This document shows positions 1-5,624 of a stretch of 5,842 bases of DNA, in pieces (position 1 is the first letter of the stretch; each line of letters starts with the position of its first letter). The notes under the pieces are model-generated. The model was not told where the DNA came from. It worked only from the letters and a program-made list of their open reading frames with translations, and searched no databases. The stretch covers positions 1 through 5,842 of the forward strand of contig CAYPTW010000133.1 of NCBI GenBank assembly GCA_964413755.1, read 5' to 3'. The position numbers and the translations under genes were made by a program. Source of the DNA: XN24 sp964413755. Its GTDB lineage: Bacteria > Pseudomonadota > Gammaproteobacteria > Steroidobacterales > XN24.

Positions 1-591
1 CAGGTCGGTCTTGGTGAGCAGCATCAGGTCGGCGGCGCGGAACATCACCGGGTACTTGGCCGGCTTGTCGTCGCCCTCGGTGACCGAGAGCAGGGTGACG
101 TTGAGGTGCTGGCCGAGGTCGAAACTGGCCGGGCAAACGAGGTTGCCGACGTTCTCGATGAACACCAGGTCGACGCCGTCGAGTTCGAGGCGGTGCAGCG
201 CGTCGTGCACCATGTGCGCATCCAGGTGGCAGGCGCTGCCGGTGGCGATCTGGACGGCTTCGACCCCCTTGGCGCGGATGCGCGCGGCATCGTTCTCGGT
301 TTCCAGGTCGCCCTCGATGACCACGATGCGGTACTTGTCGCCAAGGGCATCGATGGTCGCCTCGAGCAGGGCAGTCTTGCCGGCCCCGGGTGAAGACATC
401 AGGTTGAGGGCGAGAATGCCGCGGGCATCGAAGTGCGCGCGGTTGTGCGCGGCCTGGTGATCGTTCTCGCTGAGGAGGCTCTTCAGCACCGTCACCGCAG
501 CCCGGCCGTCCTCGGTCTGTGCCAGGCGGCCGCCGGGGTTGACGAGGTGGCGGTTGCCGTCAGTGATGTTGCAGCCGCAGGTATCACACAT
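1..591 (-). CDS. hypB: HypB, nickel-inserting GTPase (partial, C-terminus beyond the left edge)
   Basis: GTP-hydrolysing nickel chaperone that works with HypA to load Ni into the hydrogenase large subunit in the cytoplasm. The 197 visible residues start MCDTCGC, giving the N-terminal CxxCxC metal site of HypB (C2, C5, C7). A P-loop SPGAGKT lies at residues 67-73, an EGDLET block at 93-98, the G-domain metal-site residues C121-H122 (TGSACHLDA context) and C153 (NLVCP), and a TKTD motif at 193-196 that matches the G4 guanine-specificity element. The linker between the CxxCxC site and the G domain (about 8-58) has only scattered histidines, so this is not a His-rich nickel-storage form. The start ATG is at 591-589, with GGAG six bases upstream on the minus strand. 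It lies 38 bases downstream of hypA in the same direction and is probably cotranscribed with it. Family assignment is near certain; the end is not visible. Confidence 0.97.
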   Translation of the reverse strand, partial: MCDTCGCNITDGNRHLVNPGGRLAQTEDGRAAVTVLKSLLSENDHQAAHNRAHFDARGILALNLMSSPGAGKTALLEATIDALGDKYRIVVIEGDLETENDAARIRAKGVEAVQIATGSACHLDAHMVHDALHRLELDGVDLVFIENVGNLVCPASFDLGQHLNVTLLSVTEGDDKPAKYPVMFRAADLMLLTKTDL

Positions 592-629
592 GGGACGCTC
601 CGATAGGCGGTCGAAATCGAAACAAGACT

Positions 630-1001
630 CTATAACATTTGGGCGCCGGCGTCGGCCGGCGCAGCCAGCTCCACGGATTCCAGCAGCATCTCCGTGCCGG
701 AGATGGTGCGCACCCGGTAGCCGCCGCAGGCCGGGCAGAGCATGCGGTTCGGCGCGGCCTCGCCGCTGGCGCCACAGTCGTTGCATTGCACCACCACGGG
801 CGCCGCGCTGATGGCCAGCTCCGCGCCCGCGGCGATGGTGCCTGCGGCCGCGATGGGAAAGGCCTGGCTGAGCAGCGCGGCCTCGATGCCCGACAGCGGG
901 CCGATGCGCAGGCGCACCAGTTCGACGCGCCCCCTGCCGTTGGCGGCAGAGACCTCCTCCAGCTGTTGCACCAGGGCCTGGCAGACGGCGAGCTCGTGCA
1001 C
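630..1001 (-). CDS. hypA: HypA, hydrogenase nickel metallochaperone
   Basis: Small nickel-binding partner of HypB, 123 residues, normal for the family (about 113-120). The start is GTG at 1001-999, giving the conserved N-terminus MHEL; His2 is the family's nickel ligand, which fixes this start despite the rare codon. The zinc-finger cysteines are present as C73-x2-C76 and C89-x2-C92, with a Gly-Gly after the second pair. The conserved IGxLSGIE-like block is at residues 33-40 (IGPLSGIE). hypC stops only 3 bases upstream (TGA at 1007-1005), so hypA is likely translated by coupling from hypC, which would offset the GTG start. The C-terminal 12 residues, rich in Ala, extend beyond the usual end. 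The stop is TAG at 632-630. Confidence 0.96.
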   Translation of the reverse strand: MHELAVCQALVQQLEEVSAANGRGRVELVRLRIGPLSGIEAALLSQAFPIAAAGTIAAGAELAISAAPVVVQCNDCGASGEAAPNRMLCPACGGYRVRTISGTEMLLESVELAAPADAGAQML

Positions 1002-1004
1002 GGC

Positions 1005-1238
1005 TCAGGCGCCTGCGGGTTCACCCAGCATCTGGTCGTATATCTCCCAGGCCGAGCGGGCTTCCTGCTCCGTCATCTTCTGGATGGCGTAGCCGACGTG
1101 GACCATGACGTACTCGCCGACGTCGACTTTCTCGTCCTGCATCATGAACAGGCTGACGTCGCGTTGCACGCCCTTGGCCTCGCAGCGGGCCAGGAAACCG
1201 TCGACGGCGACGACCTGCATCGGAATTCCAAGGCACAT
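1005..1238 (-). CDS. hypC: HypC/HybG/HupF-family hydrogenase maturation chaperone
   Basis: A 77-residue chaperone that, from family knowledge, works with HypD in building the Fe(CN)2CO group and escorts the large-subunit precursor. The N-terminus MCLGIPMQV carries the essential Cys2, and the family block VMVHVGYAIQKM is at residues 44-55. The length is typical. The start ATG at 1238-1236 is preceded by a strong GGAGGG nine bases upstream. It is the first gene of the leftward hypC-hypA-hypB set and faces the structural operon across a 145-base spacer. Many proteobacteria have two HypC paralogues specialised for different hydrogenases. The position next to hynD suggests this copy serves HynL, but that is inference. 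HybG or HupF would be equally fair names by sequence alone. Confidence 0.94.
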   Translation of the reverse strand: MCLGIPMQVVAVDGFLARCEAKGVQRDVSLFMMQDEKVDVGEYVMVHVGYAIQKMTEQEARSAWEIYDQMLGEPAGA

Positions 1239-1383
1239 GGGGCATATCCCTCCAATCTCTCTTGATGGTGCACGCTGCCACCAGCGGCCACCCGGCGCAA
1301 GCTCGTAGATTCCCTGATGCGTCTAATTCTCATCTGGTTATCCTGCTGCCGCGGCCAAGTTTTCCGGGCCGGGAGCAAGCGAT
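1239..1383. promoter_or_regulatory. Divergent spacer between hypC and hynD; expected promoter region
   Basis: This 145-base non-coding stretch must hold the start signals for both the leftward hypCAB genes and the rightward hynD operon, unless transcription enters from elsewhere. On the plus strand a -10-like TCTAAT at 1322-1327 matches the sigma-70 consensus at 5 of 6 positions, but no credible -35 lies 16-18 bases upstream. A TGG-N10-GC arrangement at 1335-1349 has the sigma-54 spacing but lacks the CAC and TT parts of the consensus. A small 5-bp hairpin, arms 1273-1277 and 1282-1286, lies in what would be the hypC leader. No clear operator was recognised. Confidence 0.4.
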
Positions 1384-1899
1384 ATGACCGACCAGGGACA
1401 TGCGAAGAGCGGCACGCTGGTGCTCGGCGTGGGCAACACCATCCTCACCGACGAGGGTATCGGGCCCTGGGTGGTCGAGCGCCTCTACGAGCTCAACCCG
1501 GAGGCGCCCGGCGTCACCTGGATGGACGGCGGTACGCTGAGTTTTTCCATCGCGGCGTCGGTGGAGGACGCGGAATACCTCATCGTGGTCGACGCCACCG
1601 AGCTCAAGTCCGAGCCGGGGACGGTCAAGGTGTTCGTGGATGCCGATATGGACCGGATGCTCGGCGGCCACGGGCGCAGCATCCACGAAGTGGGATTGAT
1701 GGACCTGATGAACATGGCGCGCTTTGCCGACCGGGTGCCGCTGCGGCGCGCGCTGGTCGGGATCCAGCCGGAGATCGTGGACTGGGGTACCGAACCGAGC
1801 CCGCGCGTCGCCGCCGCTGTGCCCGAGGCGGCACAGGCCGTGGCAGACCTCATCAAGGACTGGACGGGCCTTGATATCAGGGTCCCGGGAGCAGATTAG
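1384..1899 (+). CDS. hynD: HynD/HyaD/HupD-family hydrogenase maturation endopeptidase
   Basis: Nickel-dependent processing peptidase (family M52) that removes the C-terminal tail of the large subunit once Ni is in place. It has 171 residues, within the usual 150-200. The N-terminal hallmark GVGNTILTDEGIG is at 15-27. The three residues equivalent to the E. coli HybD Ni ligands (E16, D62, H93) are E24, D70 (VVDAT) and H101 (SIHEVGL). The G49-G50 glycine pair of the substrate-recognition loop is in MDGGTL. The start ATG has GGGAG eight bases upstream (1371-1375). It is the first gene of the rightward operon. Its neighbours make HynL the presumed substrate, but the HynL C-terminus lies outside the window, so the cleavage motif cannot be checked. 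The symbol follows the hyn context; hupD or hyaD are equivalent family names. Confidence 0.95.
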   Translation: MTDQGHAKSGTLVLGVGNTILTDEGIGPWVVERLYELNPEAPGVTWMDGGTLSFSIAASVEDAEYLIVVDATELKSEPGTVKVFVDADMDRMLGGHGRSIHEVGLMDLMNMARFADRVPLRRALVGIQPEIVDWGTEPSPRVAAAVPEAAQAVADLIKDWTGLDIRVPGAD

Positions 1900-1917
1900 C
1901 CCTGCGTGAATTGCGTA

Positions 1918-1946
1918 TTGTGAGCACGACCCTGCGCGCCTAAATT
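1918..1946 (+). promoter_or_regulatory. Possible sigma-70-like promoter upstream of hupH
   Basis: TTGTGA (1918-1923, 4 of 6 to TTGACA) is followed after 17 bases by TAAATT (1941-1946, 4 of 6 to TATAAT). It sits in the 130-base gap between hynD and hupH, in locally AT-richer DNA, where an internal promoter for the structural genes would make sense. The match is modest and the same gap could be read through from hynD. Confidence 0.25.
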
Positions 1947-1987
1947 GCTCGCTAAGGTATTGAACCCGCTATCAAGACCGGCAAGCA

Positions 1988-2009
1988 CCGGGGTTCCTGG
2001 CAACCCCGG
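1988..2009 (+). repeat. Perfect 8-bp inverted repeat (hairpin) before hupH
   Basis: The arms CCGGGGTT (1988-1995) and AACCCCGG (2002-2009) are exact reverse complements around a 6-base loop (1996-2001). The hairpin is GC-rich and would be stable in RNA. It ends 11 bases before the GGAG that precedes hupH. No T-run follows the right arm, so it does not look like an intrinsic terminator. An mRNA 5'-end, processing or stability element is more likely. The function is inferred only. Confidence 0.6.
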
Positions 2010-2029
2010 GCGTAGTCGGCGGAGCAGAC

Positions 2030-2455
2030 ATGAGCGGTCTATCAGGGATTGGGGTGAAAGTGGAGTCGGGCACGGAACAGCCTGGCGAGGTCTTCGCCAA
2101 TACGCTGCCCCTCCTGCATGAAATTCGTCACGCGCTGACCCGCCTCATCGAGGCCGGTGAGCCGACAGTTATCGATATCCAGAGCATTCCCATGGGTCCC
2201 GGCGACATGCGCCGGCTGCTCGACGCGCTGGGCGAGGGCGAGGTCCGCGCCGAGGTCGAAGCGCTGGGCAAGACCGTCATCCGCGAGTCACGTTACTCCG
2301 GTGTCTGGATCGTAGAGCACATGAGCGGTTCCGGCGGTGTCGCCGGCCGTTTCGTCGAGATCACCTGGGTACCTTCCTTGCTGCATGCGCAGCAGGAGGA
2401 TGTCGAGGCCGGTCTTAAGGAACTTGGCGACGCCCTGGCGTCGGCAGGTAGTTGA
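2030..2455 (+). CDS. hupH: Short HupH/HyaF-like hydrogenase expression protein
   Basis: A 141-residue protein matching the conserved C-terminal region of HupH/HyaF, which is thought to assist assembly of the small subunit or its Fe-S clusters before Tat export. Recognisable blocks are IPMGPGD at 53-59, LGEGEV at 67-72, SGVWIVEH at 90-97 and ITWVPSLL at 111-118. Full-length HyaF/HupH proteins have about 280 residues, so this is a single-domain version about half that size. There is no broken reading frame upstream to suggest a recent truncation. No cysteine is present, so it does not itself carry a cluster. The start ATG has GGAG five bases upstream (2021-2024). It stops 53 bases before hynS, consistent with a role tied to that subunit. 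Confidence 0.85.
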   Translation: MSGLSGIGVKVESGTEQPGEVFANTLPLLHEIRHALTRLIEAGEPTVIDIQSIPMGPGDMRRLLDALGEGEVRAEVEALGKTVIRESRYSGVWIVEHMSGSGGVAGRFVEITWVPSLLHAQQEDVEAGLKELGDALASAGS

Positions 2456-2468
2456 AGCCAACCGAAGC

Positions 2469-2490
2469 GCCCTGCGCATTGAGGCAGGGC
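2469..2490 (+). repeat. Perfect 7-bp inverted repeat (hairpin) before hynS
   Basis: The arms GCCCTGC (2469-2475) and GCAGGGC (2484-2490) are exact reverse complements around an 8-base loop (2476-2483). The right arm ends five bases before the strong Shine-Dalgarno GGAGGAG. No T-run follows, so termination is unlikely. It could block RNA decay or mark a processing site that raises hynS expression relative to the maturation genes upstream. This is structural observation plus inference. Confidence 0.6.
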
Positions 2491-2495
2491 AGTGC

Positions 2496-2502
2496 GGAGG
2501 AG
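2496..2502 (+). promoter_or_regulatory. Strong ribosome binding site that fixes the hynS start
   Basis: GGAGGAG ends six bases before ATG 2509. An in-frame TTG at 2452, overlapping the hupH stop, would add 19 residues, but it has no comparable site and would put the twin-arginine motif unusually far from the N-terminus. The ATG at 2509 is therefore the preferred start. Confidence 0.85.
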
Positions 2503-2508
2503 CACAGC

Positions 2509-3573
2509 ATGGCAGCAAGCAAAACCGTAGGCGACGTCCTCCGGGCGAACGGAGTCAGCCGTCGCGGATTCATGAAGTTCTGCGCGGCCACCGCGTCCAT
2601 GATGGCATTACCGCCGAGCATGGTCAGCGCCGTCGCCGCGGCAATTGAAAAGGCCCGTCGTCCCTCGGTCATCTGGCTCCCCTTCCAGGAGTGCACCGGA
2701 TGCACCGAGTCGCTGACGCGCTCCCACACGCCCACCGTGGAAGGGCTGATTTTCGACGCCATCTCGCTCGACTATCACCACACCCTGCAGGCGGCCGCCG
2801 GCCAGCGCGCCGAGGACGCCATGCACCAGGCGATGAAGGAGAACTACGGCAACTACCTGTTGCTGGTGGACGGCTCCATCCCCACGGAAGAGTACGAGTC
2901 GCACTCCTGCACCAACGGCCACAGCCACCTGTCGATGCTCAAGGAAGCGGCCGCAGGCGCCGCGGCCATCGTCAGCGTCGGCACCTGCGCGGCCTATGGC
3001 GGTATCCCCAAGGCCAACCCGAACCCGACCAAGGCGAAGGGCGTACAGGAGCTGATCACCGACAAGCCGATCATCAACGTGCCCGGCTGTCCGCCGGTGC
3101 CCACCGTGATCACCGGCGTGCTGGCGCACTACCTGACTTTCGGCACCATCCCCGAGCTCGACGCGCTGGGGCGCCCGATGGCTTTCTTCGGCCAGAACAT
3201 TCATGACCGGTGCTACCGCCGGCCGTTCTACGAGCGCGGCCAGTTCGCCGAGACCTTCGACGACGAAGGGGCGAAGAAGGGCTACTGCCTGTACAAGCTC
3301 GGCTGCAAGGGCCCGGTCACCTACAACGCCTGCGCCACCATCAAGTGGAACGAGGGCACCAGCTGGCCGGTGCAGTCCGGTCACGGTTGCCTGGGCTGCT
3401 CCGAGCCGGACTTCTGGGACAAGGGCAGCTTCTACCGTCCGTTGTCGGCGGCTTACTGGGGCGACGCCAAGACCGTCGGCATCAGCGCTGCTGCCGGCGC
3501 CGCGGCCGGCCTCGCCGCCGCCGCTCTCGCGCGCGGCAAGCAGAAGAAGGCGCAGCAGGAGGAAAAGGCATGA
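2509..3573 (+). CDS. hynS: [NiFe]-hydrogenase small subunit HynS, Tat-exported
   Basis: Electron-transfer subunit of a periplasm-facing uptake or bidirectional hydrogenase, 354 residues. The Tat signal is SRRGFMK at 17-23 with a hydrophobic stretch to about 45; cleavage could follow the Ala-rich segment 43-45. Proximal [4Fe-4S] ligands are C62, C65 (ECTGCTES), C160 and C194. Distal ligands are H232, C235, C260 and C266. The medial cluster has only C275, C294 and C297, with P287 in the WPVQ block where a fourth ligand would be, so it is a [3Fe-4S] type. G64 stands where O2-tolerant enzymes have an extra Cys. An Ala/Gly-rich segment (322-341) followed by GKQKK forms a probable weak C-terminal anchor. 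The stop overlaps isp1 by ATGA. The partner hynL is separated from it by isp1-isp2, the Isp-type (group 1e) order. Confidence 0.97.
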   Translation: MAASKTVGDVLRANGVSRRGFMKFCAATASMMALPPSMVSAVAAAIEKARRPSVIWLPFQECTGCTESLTRSHTPTVEGLIFDAISLDYHHTLQAAAGQRAEDAMHQAMKENYGNYLLLVDGSIPTEEYESHSCTNGHSHLSMLKEAAAGAAAIVSVGTCAAYGGIPKANPNPTKAKGVQELITDKPIINVPGCPPVPTVITGVLAHYLTFGTIPELDALGRPMAFFGQNIHDRCYRRPFYERGQFAETFDDEGAKKGYCLYKLGCKGPVTYNACATIKWNEGTSWPVQSGHGCLGCSEPDFWDKGSFYRPLSAAYWGDAKTVGISAAAGAAAGLAAAALARGKQKKAQQEEKA

Positions 3574-4250
3574 ACGAGGGACTGTACTTAGAGGGCATGT
3601 CGCTGCTCGACTTCGCCCGTGGCCCCGCATTGCGCTGGGCTGTGATCATCTTCGTGGTCGGCATCGTGTGGCGCATAACGGCGCTGCTGCTGGCGTCACG
3701 CAAGCAGCTCGAGCCCACCAAGGGCTCGGCCACTTCGGGTGGCGTCAAGACGCTGCTGACGCGCTCGGCGCCCGCACATGAGCTGGAAAAGAACATCGTC
3801 TTCCAGCACTACTCGGGCTACGCCTGGCACATCGGCATGTTCATCGTGCTGTTGTTCTTCGCGCCGCACATGCTGTTCTTCAAGGACATCCTCGGCTTCG
3901 GCTGGCCCACGCTGCCCAACCTGTTCATCACTTTCTTCACGGTGGTGACGATGGGCATCCTGCTGGTCCTGCTGGCACGCCGGCTGATGAACCCGGTGCT
4001 GCGGCAGATCTCCACCATGGATGACTACATCAGCTGGATCATCGCCTTCCTGCCGTTCCTGACGGGGATCATGTCTTTCACGCACATCACCTTCGGGATG
4101 CGCTACGAGACGGTGCTGGCATTGCACCTCCTGAGCGTCTGCCTGCTGCTGGTGTGGTTCCCGTTCGGCAAGCTGATGCATGCGATCTTTATCTGGCCGT
4201 CCCGGTACAAGGTTGGGGCTGCCTTCGCACGGAGAGGGGTACGGGCATGA
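3570..4250 (+). CDS. isp1: Isp1, cytochrome b-like integral membrane subunit (NarI/DsrM/HdrE-like)
   Basis: A 226-residue membrane protein expected to carry hemes b and pass electrons between periplasmic HynSL, the quinone pool and Isp2. About five hydrophobic helices are visible, near residues 21-43, 84-104, 115-136, 153-171 and 179-207. Candidate axial ligands are H87 and H100 in helix 2 and H186 and H204 in helix 5. The 18-residue spacing of the last two equals that of H187 and H205 in E. coli NarI. Other His residues (H70, H80, H172) leave some ambiguity. The start ATG at 3570 overlaps the hynS stop as ATGA and has AGGAGG seven bases upstream (3557-3562). The same frame is open further upstream, but that extension overlaps hynS and is not plausible. 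Its gene order with isp2 between hynS and hynL supports the name. Confidence 0.92.
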   Translation: MNEGLYLEGMSLLDFARGPALRWAVIIFVVGIVWRITALLLASRKQLEPTKGSATSGGVKTLLTRSAPAHELEKNIVFQHYSGYAWHIGMFIVLLFFAPHMLFFKDILGFGWPTLPNLFITFFTVVTMGILLVLLARRLMNPVLRQISTMDDYISWIIAFLPFLTGIMSFTHITFGMRYETVLALHLLSVCLLLVWFPFGKLMHAIFIWPSRYKVGAAFARRGVRA

Positions 4251-5575
4251 GCGCGACAACTATTCCTGACTACGGCACCCTTGGCGAACGCGCCGCTGCC
4301 GGTCTGAAGCCCAAGGCGCTGTCCGACCAGCAGAAGGTCGCGAAGGCCAAGGAAGCCTTCATGGCCGGCATGACGGCCGACATGGCGACCTACCTCGAGT
4401 CCTGCATCCACTGCGGGATGTGCGCGGAGGCCTGCCACTTCTATGTCGCCACCGGGGACGCCAAGTACACGCCGATCTTCAAGGTCGAGCCGCTGAAGAA
4501 GGTGTACCGGCGCGAGCTGGCGCCGCTGCGGGCCTTCAACCGCTTCGTCAGCCGCGACATCACGGTGCAGGACCTGGAAGACTGGAAAGAGCTGGCATAC
4601 GACTCCTGCACCCAGTGCGGTCGCTGCAGCCTGCTGTGCCCGATGGGCATCCACATCCAGAGCATGATCCAGGTGGTGCGCAACGGCCTGGCGGCCGCCG
4701 GCATGGCGCCTGCCGAGCTGCAGGCGGTGTCGGACGAGCAGAAGGACAAGGGCAGCATCCTCGGCGCCGGCGCCGACAAGCTGCGCGAGGTCGTCGAGCG
4801 CGTCCGCGCCAAGGGCATCGAGGTGCCGCTGGACAAGGACAAGGCCGACGTGCTCGTGCTGTCCTCGGCACTGGATTTCCTCAAGGACGAAAGCGTCCTC
4901 GCCGCCACGGCCAAGGTCATGAACAAGCTGGGCGTGAACTGGACCATTCGCAGCGACGGCTTCGAGTCCGCCAACTTCGGCGCGCTCTCCGGCGACGTGC
5001 AGGCCCAGAAGCGCATCAGCAAGCGCATCATCGACGCGGCCATCGCCAGCGGCGCCAAGAAAGTGATCGTGGCCGAGTGCGGCCATGCCTACCCGGTGCT
5101 GCGCTGGGAGGCGGCGACGCTGTACGGCAAGGCGCTGCCCTTCGAGATCGTGTCGGTGGCCGAGTACCTCGGGCAGGAACTCAAGGCCGGACGGCTGAAG
5201 GTGAAGAAGGCCGGCAACGGCGCCAGCCACGTGACCTTCCACGACCCCTGCAAGCTGGGGCGCATGGGTGGCTCTTTCGACGAGCCGCGCGACGTGCTGC
5301 GAGCGCTGGGCGTGAAGCTCACCGAGATGGAGTCGCACGGGCGCACCAACCTCTGCTGCGGCGGGGGCGGCGGCGTCGCCATGCTGAAGAGCGCGGAAAC
5401 GCTGCGCCAGAAGGCTTTCGAGCTCAAGCGCGAGGAAGTCGAGCGGACCGGTGCACCGACGGTGGTCACCGCCTGCAACACCTGCATGCAGAATCTTGCA
5501 GCGGGCAAGGCCTGGCTGAACTGGGACAAGGACATCGTGAACCTCGTCCAGCTCGTCAGCGACAATCTCGCCTGA
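4247..5575 (+). CDS. isp2: Isp2, HdrD/DsrK-like iron-sulfur protein with CCG domain
   Basis: A cytoplasmic Fe-S protein of 442 residues, paired with Isp1 like the catalytic subunit of HdrDE or DsrMK. Two [4Fe-4S] motifs are present: C53-x2-C56-x2-C59-x3-C63 (followed by His rather than the usual Pro) and C121-x2-C124-x2-C127-x3-C131-Pro. The C-terminal CCG domain is complete: C335 in HDPCKLG, C370-C371-G372, and C410-x2-C413, the ligand set for a noncubane [4Fe-4S] cluster in HdrB-type proteins. An N-terminal CCG-like domain (about 200-290) retains only C278 in AECGHAYP and is otherwise stripped of Cys. There is no signal peptide or membrane helix. The start ATG at 4247 overlaps the isp1 stop as ATGA, with GGAGAGGGG at 4231-4239. 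The redox partner in the cytoplasm is unknown; a disulfide or sulfur compound is an inference. Confidence 0.93.
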   Translation: MSATTIPDYGTLGERAAAGLKPKALSDQQKVAKAKEAFMAGMTADMATYLESCIHCGMCAEACHFYVATGDAKYTPIFKVEPLKKVYRRELAPLRAFNRFVSRDITVQDLEDWKELAYDSCTQCGRCSLLCPMGIHIQSMIQVVRNGLAAAGMAPAELQAVSDEQKDKGSILGAGADKLREVVERVRAKGIEVPLDKDKADVLVLSSALDFLKDESVLAATAKVMNKLGVNWTIRSDGFESANFGALSGDVQAQKRISKRIIDAAIASGAKKVIVAECGHAYPVLRWEAATLYGKALPFEIVSVAEYLGQELKAGRLKVKKAGNGASHVTFHDPCKLGRMGGSFDEPRDVLRALGVKLTEMESHGRTNLCCGGGGGVAMLKSAETLRQKAFELKREEVERTGAPTVVTACNTCMQNLAAGKAWLNWDKDIVNLVQLVSDNLA

Positions 5576-5624
5576 GCCCGGTACGCCGGTAGCGAACGAC
5601 TTACAAGGATCGGGGTAACTAAAT
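5576..5624 (+). other. isp2-hynL spacer with weak ribosome binding site
   Basis: These 49 bases separate isp2 from hynL, in contrast to the overlapping starts of isp1 and isp2. The only SD-like sequences are GGGG at 5612-5615 (nine bases from the ATG) and AAGGA at 5605-5609 (15 bases away, too far for a standard site). A CCGG-TACG-CCGG element (5578-5589) could form a 4-bp hairpin. No promoter was recognised. The start region AACTAAAT is AT-rich and probably unstructured, which may compensate for the weak SD. Confidence 0.5.

Noticed and set aside
1335..1350. Possible sigma-54 -24/-12 element upstream of hynD
   Set aside because: The GG and GC dinucleotides have the right spacing, but the rest of TGGCAC-N5-TTGC is poorly matched and no enhancer-binding site was recognised.
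1960..1975. TTGA-N8-TCAA inverted repeat resembling an FNR/Anr box
   Set aside because: The FNR consensus has six bases between TTGA and TCAA; here there are eight, which would misplace the half-sites. Recorded only because oxygen control of this operon would be expected.
1988..2015. Intrinsic terminator after hynD
   Set aside because: The hairpin is strong, but GCGTAGTCGG rather than a T-run follows it, and it is 88 bases beyond the hynD stop and close to the hupH RBS.
2452..2508. In-frame TTG start for hynS adding 19 residues
   Set aside because: The strong GGAGGAG site lies in front of ATG 2509, and the extension would run through the hairpin and SD region. No family feature is found in the extra residues.
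2608..3630. A 340-codon open frame on the minus strand, antisense to hynS
   Set aside because: hynS carries all cluster ligands and the Tat motif on the plus strand. The antisense product has no recognisable motif and biased composition.
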